This document shows, one piece after another, positions 26,991 to 37,815 of a stretch of 64,000 bases of DNA. Both the position numbers and the translations under genes were made by a program. Below the pieces are notes generated by a model. The model ran no database searches. It was given only the letters and a program-made list of their open reading frames with translations, and was not told where the DNA came from. The DNA is from Fodinibacter sp963811825 (GTDB taxonomy: Bacteria > Actinomycetota > Actinomycetes > Actinomycetales > Dermatophilaceae), in assembly GCA_963811825.1 (NCBI GenBank), contig CAWESS010000032.1, forward strand, positions 110,720 to 174,719, read 5' to 3'. Position 1 is the first letter of the stretch. Each line of letters begins with the position of its first letter.

Positions 26991-28197
26991 GTGAGCCGCC
27001 GGAGCCGGGCCTTCGACATCGCCGTCGCGATGTTCGTCGGCGTGCTGGGGCAGCTCGAGGCCTGGGCAGGCGTGGGCGCGACGCACCAGCAGGGCCCGGT
27101 GTGGGCCCAGAGCCTGCTGTATGCCGTCGCCGCGGTGCTGCTGCTGTGGCGTCGCCGGCATCCGCTGGCGGTGCTCGGCGTCATGACGGCGGTCTACCTC
27201 GTCGAGTTCGCCGTCTTCGGTTCGCCGGAGGGCAACGGGGTCGCGTTCGCCCCGGTCATTGCCACCTACTCGGTCGGCCGGTACGCCGCTCCACGCCGGT
27301 CGTGGCTCGCCCTTCCGCTGGCGTTCGTGTTCTGGCTCGGCTGGATGTCGTTCGACCCGCTCAACGAGGGCGGTTCGACCGCCGAGCGCCTGGGGACGGG
27401 CGTGTGGATGTCGCCCTCGATCATCGCGTGGCTCGTCGGAGCGCTCGTGCGGGTCACCCTGCTGAACCGCGAGCAGCGCGCCGCGACGCGCGAGCAGCAG
27501 GCGTCCCGGGCGGTCGCCGAGGAGCGCAACCGCATCGCCCGCGAGCTGCACGACGTCGTCGGGCACAGCGTGTCGGTCATGACCGTGCAGGCCGCGGCGG
27601 TGCGCCGGCGGCTGCGCGACGGACCAGGTGGTCGAGCGCGAGGCCCTCGAGACGGTCGAGAGCGTGGGGCGCGAGGCGATGGCCGAGATGCGCCGGCTGG
27701 TGGGCGTGCTGCGGGAGCCCGACGGTCAGCGCGCCAGCCTGGAGCCGTCACCCGGGCTCGGCCAGGTCGACCGGCTCGCCGAGCAGTTCCGCTCCTCCGG
27801 GCTGCCGGTGTCGGTCACGGTGACCGGCGACCCGCGTGAGCTGCCCGGCGGGGTCGACCTCACGGCGTACCGGCTGCTGCAGGAGGGGCTGACCAACTCG
27901 CTGCGGCACGCGAGCGGCGCCAGCCACGCCGAGGTCGTGATCGCCTACGACCCGGATGCCGTGCGGCTCGAGGTGGTCGACGACGGGCCCGGCGGACGGG
28001 GGTCGGGGGCGGGCGTGGGCGTCCGGGGCTCCGATGCCGATGTCGGTGACGGTGTCGATGGCGACGCCGCCGGCGGGAACGGGCTCGTCGGCATGCGCGA
28101 GCGCGTTGCGGTCTACGGCGGGTCGCTGCGGGCGGGGCCACGGGCCGACGGCGGGTTCGAGCTCGTCGCGGTGCTGCCGACGGTGGCGGCGTCGTGA
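26991..28197 (+). CDS. Sensor histidine kinase (HisKA_3 family), one frameshift
   Basis: About 402 residues from a GTG at 26991. N-terminal membrane region ('FDIAVAMFVGVLGQLEA', 'LLYAVAAVLLLWRRRHP', 'LALPLAFVFWLGWMSF'). H box 'NRIARELHDVVGHSVSVMTV'. The frame breaks near 27625 in 'RLRDGPG/QVVEREALETVES'. N box 'YRLLQEGLTNSLRHASGAS', then 'VDDGPGG' and 'GLVGMRERVAVYGGSL'. A Gly/Asp-rich insert between the last two is unusual. The stop overlaps the response-regulator start by 4 bp. It matches the kinase class at 1865-3013, suggesting related systems. Confidence 0.9.
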
Positions 28198-28901
28198 ACG
28201 ACGTCGGGCGGCTCGCGGTGCTCATCGCCGACGACCAGGCGCTCGTGCGCCGTGGCCTGCGCATGATCCTGGAGACCGAGCCGGACCTCGACGTCGTCGG
28301 TGAGGCGGAGGACGGTGCGGATGCCGTGAGCCTGGTCGCGTCGACGCGCCCCGACATCGTGCTCATGGACGTGCGGATGCCGGGCGTGGACGGCATCGAG
28401 GCGACGCGCCGCATCCTCGCCGACCCGGGCTGCCGGTCGCGCGTTCTCATGCTGACGACGTTCGACATGGACGAGTACGTCGTCGATGCCCTGCGCGCCG
28501 GGGCCAGCGGGTTCCTGCTCAAGGACGTGCGGCCCGAGCTGCTCGTCGACGGCATCCGGGCCGTGGCTGCCGGGGAGTCGCTGCTCGCGCCGGTCGTGAC
28601 CCGGCGGCTCATCGAGGCGTACCTCGACCAGCGGCGTGGGGCCGCGGTGGACCCTGAGTCCGTGCGGCGGTTGGCCGCCCTCACGCCCCGCGAGGACGAG
28701 GTGCTGCGGCTCGTCGCGCGCGGGCTGACGAACGCCGAGATCGCCGGGACGCTCTACGTGTCGGAGACGACGGTGAAGACCCACGTCGGTCGCATCCTCA
28801 CCAAGCTGGGCCTGCGCGACCGGGTGCAGGCCGTGATCTTCGCCTACGAGGCCGGCCTCGTCGGTCCGGCAGCAAGGCCCTCGCCCACCGTGCATCCGTG
28901 A
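28194..28901 (+). CDS. NarL/FixJ-type response regulator
   Basis: 235 residues from a GTG overlapping the kinase stop. The receiver has 'VLIADDQALVRRGLRMIL', phospho-acceptor D59 in 'IVLMDVRMPGVDG' and lysine in 'FLLKDVRPEL'. The LuxR-type HTH is 'LTPREDEVLRLVARGLTNAE' with 'TTVKTHVGRILTKLGL'. This is the classic DesR/LiaR-like cognate partner of HisKA_3 kinases. The frame is intact. Confidence 0.95.
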   Translation: MNDVGRLAVLIADDQALVRRGLRMILETEPDLDVVGEAEDGADAVSLVASTRPDIVLMDVRMPGVDGIEATRRILADPGCRSRVLMLTTFDMDEYVVDALRAGASGFLLKDVRPELLVDGIRAVAAGESLLAPVVTRRLIEAYLDQRRGAAVDPESVRRLAALTPREDEVLRLVARGLTNAEIAGTLYVSETTVKTHVGRILTKLGLRDRVQAVIFAYEAGLVGPAARPSPTVHP

Positions 28902-28990
28902 CTCTATGACGATGCGATGCCGCGGGTCGGGGCGTACCGGGTCAGCGACTTCCGCCGGCAACGAGCGACATCCTCTCCCCGAGCGGGCGG

Positions 28991-30571
28991 TCAGGCCGGG
29001 GCTGCCTGGTCCGCACAGCGCTCTTCGGACCAGACCTGATCGGCAAGGGTCTCGTCGAGACCTGCGTCGTCCTCCCAGGTCGGCTCGGGCATGGCATCCT
29101 CCAGCTCGTACCTTGCCCACCGCTGCTCGTCAGGGTCGTCGCCCCTGATGGCCTCGACCAGGCTGCGTAGTCGCTCAGGCGTGAGCGGCGGTGGGTCGTT
29201 CGCACATCGCTCGGCTCGCAGTCGTTCGAGATGTCGGTCGTAGCTGCCCTCGGTCAGGTCCCACACGACGTACCTGCCTCGCTCGTCAGGCTTCGCGAGC
29301 ACTGAGGCGACGAGCCGTTTGCGATGGACCAGCGTGTGGTGCCGTTGGCACAGCAGCGCGGCGTTATCGATGTCCGACAGCCCGCCGTCAGCCCAGTGCA
29401 CGACGTGGTGCGCGCGCGACCACGTCGCAGGAGCCGTGCACCCGGGGTAGGTACAGCACCGGTCGCGACGCAGGAGCCGGCGCCGCTGCGCGCGGGTGAA
29501 CAACCGCACGACGCGCCCGAGGTCGAGGTCTTCACTCGCTGTGCCGAGCACGTGCGGGACGAGAGCGGCGTCGCACGAGATGCGGCGCAGGATCTCCGGT
29601 GACAGCACGGTGCCGGTCGCCGTGGACCCCAGCACCTCGCCGCACCCCGTGCGCTGCTCCAGGTCTGTCAACGCGATGGTCACGTGCAGCGCCGACGACG
29701 CCCCGGCCGCCCCGTCAGCACCACCGGTGGTGTCCGCGTCGATCGCGGACGACCGCTGGCACACCTGCGACAGCGCCTCCACTCGCCGCTGCCCCGCCGG
29801 CCGGTGGTCGCGCTCCCCCGTCTCCTCGTTCGGCGCAGGGGCACTGAGCGGGCCGATCGCAGCCTCCAGCGCGGCCGCCTGCTCCGGCGTCATCAGCAGC
29901 TGGTACTCGGTGAGGTCACCGGACTCCACGAACGGCGACGACAGCCGCGCCGCGGGCGCCAACCGCTCCTGCAGGTCATCGAGCACACCCGGCAGCCCGT
30001 GCTCGGCGAGCAGCCGCGGCCGCAACCGGCGCATCAGCCCCGGACCCCACTCGCGCCCCAGGTCGAGCAGGGCCGCGACGACCGTCGGCTTCGACTCGTC
30101 CATGAGCAACGGGGCAAGCCGGTCCAGCTCGCGCAGCGTCGCGGTCGCCAAGCCGGCAGACACCCTGCCCTGCGACACCCCAGCCCACACCAGGCCCAGC
30201 GACGACTCCGGGTCGACGTGGCCACCCTCCGGCCGCCACTGCGACGCGGCGGGAGCCACCGCCTCGGCGACCTTCGCGACGTCCCCAGCCCCACCCTGAC
30301 GCAGAGACGGTGCGTGCTCGCGCACCCACGCATGGACGCTGCTGCCCGACTCGGCGACCTCGCCCCGGCAGACCGCCTCCGCCGTGATGACCACCCGCGC
30401 AGCCGCCCCCTGCGCCGTCAACTCGTCGACCAGGGCGAGGTACTCCGCCAGCTCAGGTCCGCTCGCCTGGTGCAGCACGGACCCGATACCGGCCAGCGCC
30501 TCGCGGGCAGCCTCCAAGGCGGAGCGCCGCTCCGTCAGGCTGTCCGGCTGCTGGTCCATACGACACATCAT
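28991..30571 (-). CDS. DUF222-HNH endonuclease-like protein
   Basis: 526 residues, frame intact. The DUF222 region runs from 'LEAAREALAGIGSVLHQASG' to 'YQLLMTPEQAAALEAAIGPL'. The HNH part is 'RDRCCTYPGCTAPATWSRA', 'HHVVHWADGGLSDIDNAALL' and 'CQRHHTLVHRKR', with Cys pairs and catalytic His present. It is the intact counterpart of the broken gene at 7421-8715 and shares its domain order. No associated IS or attachment site is visible. This family is widespread and multi-copy in actinobacteria; its role is not established. Confidence 0.92.
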   Translation of the reverse strand: MMCRMDQQPDSLTERRSALEAAREALAGIGSVLHQASGPELAEYLALVDELTAQGAAARVVITAEAVCRGEVAESGSSVHAWVREHAPSLRQGGAGDVAKVAEAVAPAASQWRPEGGHVDPESSLGLVWAGVSQGRVSAGLATATLRELDRLAPLLMDESKPTVVAALLDLGREWGPGLMRRLRPRLLAEHGLPGVLDDLQERLAPAARLSSPFVESGDLTEYQLLMTPEQAAALEAAIGPLSAPAPNEETGERDHRPAGQRRVEALSQVCQRSSAIDADTTGGADGAAGASSALHVTIALTDLEQRTGCGEVLGSTATGTVLSPEILRRISCDAALVPHVLGTASEDLDLGRVVRLFTRAQRRRLLRRDRCCTYPGCTAPATWSRAHHVVHWADGGLSDIDNAALLCQRHHTLVHRKRLVASVLAKPDERGRYVVWDLTEGSYDRHLERLRAERCANDPPPLTPERLRSLVEAIRGDDPDEQRWARYELEDAMPEPTWEDDAGLDETLADQVWSEERCADQAAPA

Positions 30572-30680
30572 AATCGAACGTGTATTCGATCACAAGCCCC
30601 TGTGGATGACGACCACGGGTACGCGCGAGACTGCACGACGACCACCGGCCGCGCCGCCGCGAGCCCCACCAACCACCCGG

Positions 30681-31917
30681 TCAGCTCTCCGAGACCACCC
30701 GCCGGGCCAGCTGTTCCGCGTTGTACGCCGACACGGCATCCGCCACCGCCTCACGATCGTCGAGGTCCACCCCAGCGGCCAGCAGACGGGACATGACCTG
30801 CGCGGCCGGCCCCCTGGCATCCCCCGCGGCCTCGACGTACTCGTCGCGCAGCCCTTCCACCGCCTCCACCACCGGGGCGACGTCCTCCTCCGAGAGCCCG
30901 CGACGCCGCAAGGCGAAGGCCACCCAGGCGGCGAGCACGTCAGGCAGCGCCTCCATCGCCTCGGCGTCGAGCAGCACCTTGCGGTGCACCCAGTGGAGCA
31001 TGAAGACCTCGACCTCCCCGGGGCTCCACCCGAGGACCCCCTGCGAGACGTAGCCGTCGCCGAAGTCCACGAACGTGTCGGCGAGCACCTCGACCACGCC
31101 TGGGTCCAGCCCGAGCGACTTGCCGTGTCCAGCCGCGAAGTCGTAGAGCAGCGCGCGTCTCTCGCTGTCCGGCAACGGTTCCCAGTCGCGCTCGACACGT
31201 CGCCCGGAGGCCCGCCAGTGAACCAGCCCGCGCCACGCGACGTAGTCGGGGTCCTCGTTGGGCGGCCAGTACATGTCGGTCTGCCACAGGGCGTCCGCCA
31301 CGGCGGCGAGCGCCTCGTCGCCGTCGACGTCACCGACGAGCACCTGGCCGTCAGGCAGCTCACCCACCTCGAGCCCGGCGGCACCCAGCGCCAGGGTCTC
31401 CACGAGCACTCCGCCCGGAGTGCTGATCGGCACGATGACGACGTGCGGCTCGGGATCGACGTAGTGCAGCACATACGTCAGCATCGAGCCCCAGGGGTCC
31501 GACCACAGCTGCACCCGGGTCGGCAGCTCGGGCGCGGTCGCAACGGCCGTCGCTCCATGGCGGTACCGGCAGCGGGGAGGACGCGGAGTCGAGGGCGTCC
31601 CCCACGAGCGGCCCCCACTCACCGGGGATCGTGGCCAGGCAGTGCAGTGCGACGGATGCCGTGGGCTTGCGTCCGCGCGCCGCCTCACGCACGAGCTGGC
31701 TCACCAGCTGCGCCTCGGGGTCCCGCTCGCCCATGCCGCGCGAGGCCCACGCGGCGCCCAGCCACTCGCTCGCGGCCTCCTGCGCCTCGAGTCGGGTCAC
31801 CGGGGTCGCAAGGCGCAGCTCGTGCAGGATCCTGTCGACCGGGGTGATGGCCCGGGGCGCGCGCGACGACGGCGGACGCCCGCGACCCTTGGGTCGGCCA
31901 CGGCTCTTGGGGCTCAT
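30681..31917 (-). CDS. Uncharacterised cytoplasmic protein, one frameshift
   Basis: About 411 residues. A basic N-terminus 'SPKSRGRPKGRGRPPSSRA' resembles an AT-hook-like tail. The central part is 'MLTYVLHYVDPEPHVVIVPI' and 'VETLALGAAGLEVGELPDGQ'. The helical C-terminus includes 'WSPGEVEVFMLHWVHRKVLL' and ends 'NAEQLARRVVSES'. The frame breaks near 31575. I recognise no family. It lies 109 bp upstream of the HNH gene on the same strand and precedes the defence-rich stretch. Function unknown. Confidence 0.7.
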
Positions 31918-32123
31918 CGCCACAGTCGACCACAGCCCCGGCGCGGACCACCAGACGGGCCGGCCATCAGATCAGGGGCGGGTGCGGAGGCGTACGACGC
32001 GCCGGGTGAACACGCAGCGCCATGGCAGCGGGAGTGGTTCGCCCCCGGCGTGCTGCGGATGAGGTCCGGTCGAGTTCTGACGATCACAGGACGCGATCGT
32101 CGAGTCGTGGCTACCGTCAACGG

Positions 32124-33060
32124 ATGGTCAGTGGGGAGACTCTGAAAGCGCATCAGGCGTACTACAAGGGCGACTCTCGGGGGTGGCAGCAGCAGGCTCG
32201 ACTTCTGCAGTCGCTCTGGCGAGAGGCGCGCGGGTTGCAGCCGGAGAGCGATGGCCTGCATGCGGGGTCGATGCTCGCTGACCTCCGCGGTACAAGGTGG
32301 CAGGCTCGGCGTTCGTCTCGGCGGATGCCGTGCGGGCAGCCAAGAAGGCAGCGCAGATCGCGAAGATCGAGGGGGCCGTGATGCAACCCACGCGCCTGTG
32401 GCGTAACCTCCTGTCGAGCCAGCCGCTCTGCATGAACCTCTTCGGCCCCCTGTCCGAGAACCACAACGATCCCCGTGTCTCGCTCGCGCTGAGCAGGGTG
32501 TGGCCGGACATCCGCACGGTGACGGGGATTCGCTACGAGTGGTCGCCGGGTCGCCGAGACCCCAGGTTCCTCGGCAACGGCACGGCATTCGACGTGTACG
32601 TCGAGTACACCGCGACGGACGGTTCGCCCCGGTTCCTGGGGATCGAGGTGAAGTACCACGAGGACCTCGGCGTCGCGCCACCGAGCTGCGCTGGCCGGCC
32701 GAAGGAGGTCTTCGAGACCTCGGGTGTCTTTGCGCGCTGACTCCTTCCCCGTGATGTCGACCGGCAAGAACGCCCAGATCCTGCTCGACCACCTGCTGGC
32801 GCTCAGCATCAACGCCGCTACGGAGTTCGCCCGGGAGGGTGCCTTCGTGCTGCTCTACCCCGAGCTGAACACCGCTGTCTCGAGACGTCCTCGCCGGCTA
32901 CCGAACCCACTTGGTCGACCAGTCGACATTCATCACGACGACCCTGGAGGACGTCGTCGCGGCCTTGGCCGAGGTGTTCGATGAGCCGTGGGTGAGGGAG
33001 TTCTGGAACCGCTACCTGGATGTCTCCGCCATCGAGCGCCTCGAGTCCAAGGGGGAGTGA
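32124..33060 (+). CDS. PGN_0703-like PD-(D/E)XK nuclease, frameshifted
   Basis: About 310 residues from the ATG at 32124. It begins 'LKAHQAYYKGDSRGWQQQAR' and has 'RLWRNLLSSQPLCMNLFGPL'. The nuclease core is 'GNGTAFDVYVEYTATDGSPR' then 'FLGIEVKYHEDLG', giving the D...ExK catalytic pattern. It continues 'AQILLDHLLALSINAATEFA', 'GAFVLLYPELN' and 'PWVREFWNRYLDVSAIERL'. This matches the PGN_0703-type restriction-endonuclease-like family. Frame breaks occur near 32300, 32720 and 32880. The NERD gene starts 6 bp after its stop. Confidence 0.78.
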
Positions 33061-33065
33061 CGGCC

Positions 33066-33932
33066 GTGTCAGACATCAAGGTGATGCGGCTTCGGTATGC
33101 CGGAGTCTGCGCCTGCGGGCCGGAGCTCGCCCAGGGGGAGCGGGCGGCATACGACCGAGGCGAGAAGCGCGTCCTGTGCATGCCCTGCCACGAAGGATCG
33201 GAGGACTACGCGTCACCACCGCCTCCGCGAAGAGCGCCACGGCTCCTCGCGCCTCCGACGCTCGATGTGGGTGTCGCCGGAGGTGGTGCGTTGCGGGAGT
33301 ACGAACGCCGCAAGGCCAAGGACGACGCCGCCCGCGCCGAGCGGTCGCGCGTCTGGCGAGCGCTCAACACGTTCTTCTACCCCGACGGCCGCCAGACCAC
33401 CCATGCCTGGAAGGTCGGCGCTGCCGGGGAGGAGCGGGTCGCGCAGGCCCTGACGGCCCTGGTGGATGCCGGCCACGGTTACGCGCTCCACGACCGTCGC
33501 GTGCCAGGAAAGCGCTCCAACATCGACCACCTGTTCGTGGGGGCAGCAGGCGTCTACGTCATCGACGCAAAGCGCTACAAGAACGCCGACGTCTCGGTCG
33601 AACGAACCGGCGGCCTCTTCAGTCCTGTCGTCGAGACACTCAAGATCGGTGGCCGCCGGAAGAACGACCTGGTCGACGCCGTTCTGAAGCAGTGCGATGT
33701 GGTCCGTGAGGTTCTGGCCTCGCCCGAGCTCACCGATATCGCGGTCATCCCCGTCTTGTGCTTCGTCGACGCGGCCCTTCCTCTCTGGGAGAAGAACCGC
33801 CGAGTGAAGGGTGTCCGTCTCTGCGGCCCGAAGGGGCTGTCCAACCTGGTCACCCAGGAAGGACCACTCGACGACGCACAGCGGTTCGCGATTGCGATGA
33901 GGCTCTCGAGTTCTTTGCCCTCCATGGGCTGA
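33066..33932 (+). CDS. NERD-domain nuclease with N-terminal zinc finger
   Basis: About 289 residues from the GTG at 33066. An N-terminal Cys4 unit, 'VCACGPELAQGERAAYD' with 'KRVLCMPCHEG', is followed by a basic linker and then NERD: 'WKVGAAGEERVAQALTALVD', 'LHDRRVPGKRSNIDHLFVG' and 'AAGVYVIDAKRYKNADVSV'. The acidic and lysine residues (E, D, D-x-K) of the nuclease fold are present. NERD proteins are nuclease-like and often linked to defence. The frame is intact. It sits directly between two other nuclease genes. Confidence 0.87.
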   Translation: MSDIKVMRLRYAGVCACGPELAQGERAAYDRGEKRVLCMPCHEGSEDYASPPPPRRAPRLLAPPTLDVGVAGGGALREYERRKAKDDAARAERSRVWRALNTFFYPDGRQTTHAWKVGAAGEERVAQALTALVDAGHGYALHDRRVPGKRSNIDHLFVGAAGVYVIDAKRYKNADVSVERTGGLFSPVVETLKIGGRRKNDLVDAVLKQCDVVREVLASPELTDIAVIPVLCFVDAALPLWEKNRRVKGVRLCGPKGLSNLVTQEGPLDDAQRFAIAMRLSSSLPSMG

Positions 33933-33954
33933 CGTTCGTCTGGGACATTGAGAC

Positions 33955-35308
33955 ATGCTGCGCTGGAGTGCCCTGACCGACCACCTTCTCGCATCGGGGG
34001 ACTCCAGCCGCCTGACGTGGGACGAGCTCGCTGACATCGTCGGAGAACTGCCTCCGAGCGCGTCAAACCACCGGGCCTGGTGGAGCGGCGACCGCACCCA
34101 GGTACGTGCCTGGCAAGACGCAGGCTTCCGGCTGGCCGCGGTCTCACTGGGCCATGACGTCACCTTCGTTCGCGAGCTCTCACGGCACAGGTATTCGCCG
34201 CCCCTCCCGCCGTCGACATCAAGCTCCGGGCACCGGAGCAGCGCGAGATCGAGACGCAACCGGCCCTCGCCGACATCGTCCTTGATCTCGTGCTCCAAGA
34301 CCAAGGCAGACCACCCGGCACCAGCTCGGGACCTCTACGACTCTGCCACTCTTTCGGCAGTCACGCGCCTACGCCGAAGCCAGTGGAGGTCAGTGGTTCA
34401 TCCTGTCTGCCGAACACGGTCTCGTCAGTCCTGACGAATGGCTGGCCCCCTACGAGCGTTACCTCCCACGACACGCCTCCGAGCTTTCGTGACGCCTGGG
34501 GCCACTGGGTGGTCGAACGTCTGGACCTTCTTGTGGGGGACCTATCTGGGCGAACCGTGGAGATCCACGCCGGCGCCGCCTACGTCGAGCCCATCGCCGA
34601 CCGTCTCCGCACGAAGGGGTGTGACCGTGTCGCTGCCGCTCGACGGTCTGAGCCTCGGTGCGCGACAGCATTGGTATGCCCTGCGAGCTGATGGGGCGCC
34701 CGCGCCTCGCGCTGGTCGACGCAGAGCCGGACACCGCGTCACACCACGACCAGAGCGCGGCAGCGTTCGCCGCGATCCTTCGCGAGGAGGCCAAGACGCT
34801 GACTCCGGCTGCGTTTCTTGCGCGAGGATCGGCGGGGCTCAAGGTGCCCGGCCTGTACAGCTGGTGGGCGGACGAAGCGGCGGCCGCGGACCTCACCGAC
34901 GGACTCGGTCACACGGTTGCGCCTGGGATGATCTACGCCGGCCTCGCGGGAGCCACGCGCTGGCCCAGCGGCAAGCGGTCGACCAACACCCTCTGGTCCC
35001 GGATCGCCGGGATGCACCTCGGCAAGCGTCATGAGTTCTCCACCTTCCGACGCACGCTTGGCGCGGTCCAGGCGCAGCGGATGAGGACCACCACCGTTGA
35101 TGAGCAGTCGCTCACCGACTGGATGATGGCGCACCTGCGCGTGCTCGCCGCCCCCTACGAGGACGCAGATACCCTGGGGCGCCTAGAGTCCGACGTTCTG
35201 CGGCTACTCGACCCACCGCTCAACCTCCAAGGGATGCCGGCGTCCCCAGTACGTCGTCGGCTCACTGACCTCAGGCGGGTCGTCAGCAAGAAGGCACCCA
35301 GGACCTGA
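33955..35308 (+). CDS. DUF7662-DUF6884-GIY-YIG fusion, frameshifted
   Basis: About 450 residues if the frames are joined. N-terminal DUF7662-like domain: 'LTWDELADIVGELPPSASNH' and 'RAWWSGDRTQVRAWQDAGF'. DUF6884: 'LISCSKTKADHPAPARDLYD', then in another frame 'WFILSAEHGLVSPDEWLAPY'. GIY-YIG-like: 'GLKVPGLYSWWADEAAA', 'APGMIYAGLAGATRWPSGKR' and 'STNTLWSRIAGMHLGKRHEF', ending 'LDPPLNLQGMPASPVRRRL'. GIY-YIG domains are single-site nucleases; the role of DUF6884 is unknown. Breaks lie near 34200, 34350, 34490 and 34640. It could be two genes, since 34658-35308 has its own ATG. Confidence 0.72.
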
Positions 35309-35313
35309 GTCGC

Positions 35314-36080
35314 TCACTCGAGCAACATCGAGAGGTCCCCTGCCGCCGCGGGCGTTGCGTTCCTCGGCCGCGCGTGCATCCAAAGAATGACGTCGAGGTG
35401 GCGGAGTCTCCGGTTTGGATGACCGACGTCAACGCCAGGACGCTGCAGCCGCTTCGTCGACGATCTCGTCCAGGCGCCGGCGGATGGCGTTGTCCTGGAT
35501 GACGTGGCGGAACACCTGCCAGTCGACCTCGTAGTTGCCCTTCGGCTCGATGAGTCCAAGGTGCTTGCAGACCACGTTGTCTCGCACAGGGAACAGGTCA
35601 GGACGCTTGCGGGCGCAGAGCTTGGAGGCAGTGACCCACGGGTTCGGGTTCTTGACGTCTGCGGGCGACAGGGCACGCTTCAGCGGCTTCATGCAGTTGA
35701 GCCATGGACAGGAGCTGACCGGTGTCGGCCATCGCCAAGTCAGCGTCGAGCGGAAGGTTCTCCTCGCTCAGCAGACGGACCAGGTGGCCCCGTTCGCGTG
35801 ACGGCTCGAGTAGCCGGCGGACCGCGACCGGTTGCGCTGCAACGCTGAGCAGGTTCAGCGACAGAAGGTCGGCGGCCGTGAACGAGTACGGGTCGACCGG
35901 GTCGAGGTCGATGAACGTCGCACCCGCGTAGTTGCCACCTCGTCGGTAGTAGCGCTCCACGTGGCCAACCACGGCCTCATCGTTAAGTGCCTTCCAGACC
36001 TGCGCCTCCGCCGCGGTGAAGCTGCGATGCGGTGGCTGCCGTCCCAGTCCGTCCGGAGTGGTCGTGAAGCGGTCATCCAT
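35314..36080 (-). CDS. DUF6308-like protein, frameshifted
   Basis: About 255 residues from the ATG at 36080. 'VERYYRRGGNYAGATFIDLD' and 'YSFTAADLLSLNLLSVAAQP' open the domain. It continues 'VTASKLCARKRPDLFPVRDN' and 'GNYEVDWQVFRHVIQDNAIR', ending 'RHLDVILWMHARPRNATP'. This matches proteins annotated DUF6308 (function unknown), which appear near restriction genes. Frame breaks occur near 35690 and 35440. It is convergent with the GIY-YIG gene, with only a few bases between stops, and follows the helicase gene on the same strand. Confidence 0.7.
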
Positions 36081-36140
36081 GCTGGGCTCCTTCGTCGGAT
36101 GTGGCAGCGCTTGCGACTGCCTCGTGCACGTCGGCGTGAG

Positions 36141-37815
36141 TCACTGGATCCCGAGCTTCTTGGCGACCGCTGGGCCGCCCATCTCGCGGATGACGTCAGG
36201 CGGTCCCACGACGACGAGCTTGTCCGTCGCCCGCGACAAGCCCGACGTACAGCCGCTCGCGCGACCGCTCGCGCGGCATCCGCTCGTTGACGCACAGCAC
36301 GACGACCTTGCGCTCGAGGCCCTTGCAGCCGAGCACGTGCCCGTAGAACACGCAGTCCTTGTCCCAGAAGGTGTCGCCAGTAGCCGTCCTGGCCCTCGCG
36401 ACTCCTGCAGCGCCACCTGCTCGGGATGCCGCGCGCCAGTCGTCAGCAGCGCGACGTCCTCCGGTCGCCAGCCCTCATCCAGCAGCGGGTCGATCTGGTC
36501 GTCAGCGACGTCGAGGGCATCCTCGGCCGAGGCCTCGACGAAGGTCACCTCCGGCCCCTCTCCCCCGCGGGCGTACATCCGCATCGGTGCCAGCGGGCCG
36601 AACGCCTCGGCGATCTGCCTGCGTGTTGCGGAGGTAGTGGTCGAGCACGAGGGGGACCAGTGGCAACGGGCGGCCGGCCGAACCGGGCGAACACCCGCTG
36701 GTTCTCGTCGCTGTAGACGTAGAGACCGCCCTCGTCCTCGTCGCGCAGGCAGTGCATGATCGGCGTCCACCAGCGCGTCGGCGAAGTCCTGCGCCTCGTC
36801 GACGACGAACGAGTCGAACTTCTTGCTGTCCGGCAGGTCGCCGACGCGCTCAGCCATCTCGGCCGGCAGCCGGTTCTCCCAGAAGTCGGCGTCGTCGCGC
36901 CCACCGAACTCGGTCACACCCAGGTAGGCCGCGAGGTCCTCGAACGTGCCGACGAAGGCCGGCCGATGCCGGCGATCCACCGTGCCCATGTAGCGCTTGA
37001 ACCAGCTGGCCAGCCCCACGGAGTAGCAGAGCAGGGCCACCCGCTGCGCCGGCATCCCGTGCACTCCGCGGGTGAGCTCCTTGGCCTGGGTCAGGGCGAG
37101 CACCGTCTTGCCGCTGCCCGCGCCGCCGCGCACCTCGATGCGGTTGATGCAGACGCGTGACGCCGAGGATCGTGGCCTGCTCGATGGTCAGCCGGTCGGC
37201 GCGGGACTCGCGCTCGTCGGCCTCGGCGAGCAGGACTCGCTGCGGCAGGTTGCGGCCCTTGAGGATCTGGACGATGAGGTCGCAGTCATCGGCCGTGGGA
37301 ACCCGAAAGCCGGACTCCTGGCGCGCGGCGATGTCCCAGAGCCGACCCGCGAGATCGGCCAGGTCGCCCTTGCCGTGGATCATCCAGCGCGGGCAGTCCG
37401 GCGTGGAGAAGTCCGGGTGCAGCGGAGTGCGCGGCGTGATGACGGTGTGGCCGAACCGAACCCGGGTGCGGCTCGAGTTCTTCCATCGCGGGTCGCCTGC
37501 GACGTATCGCCACAGCGCGTGCTTGCCGTCCCTCGCCTGGTCGACGGGGTGGATGACGCGCGGCCCGCTCTGCGACGACGTGCGCCACACGCCGTCCTCG
37601 ACCGTGACGGACCCACCCTTGACCTCGCCCACGATCACCCCGACATCGGGCATGAGGACGACGAGGTCGAACTCCCAGTCCTTCTGCTCGTCAGTCAGCC
37701 GGACGTTGGCGAGGATGGTCCAGTCGTCCGGCGCCTGCGCCACGAGGCGCTCCCACGCCTCGCGCTCTGACTCCGTGGCGAACTGCGGATGCGGTGGCTC
37801 AAGTCGCGCTGTCAT
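36141..37815 (-). CDS. NERD-UvrD-type SF1 helicase, frameshifted
   Basis: About 555 residues. The N-terminal NERD domain ('DWTILANVRLTDEQKDWEFD', 'LMPDVGVIVGEVKGG') includes the D and E-x-K residues. After a break near 37150 comes the SF1 motor: Walker A 'VRGGAGSGKTVLALTQAKEL', Walker B 'FDSFVVDEAQDFADAL', motif III-like 'YVYSDENQRVFARFG' and motif VI 'ERLYVGLSRATDKLVVVG'. It is about the size of NERD-linked Rep/UvrD-like helicases seen in defence islands. Further breaks occur near 36750, 36650 and 36400. Its ATG overlaps the stop of a small zinc-ribbon gene by 4 bp. Confidence 0.85.
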
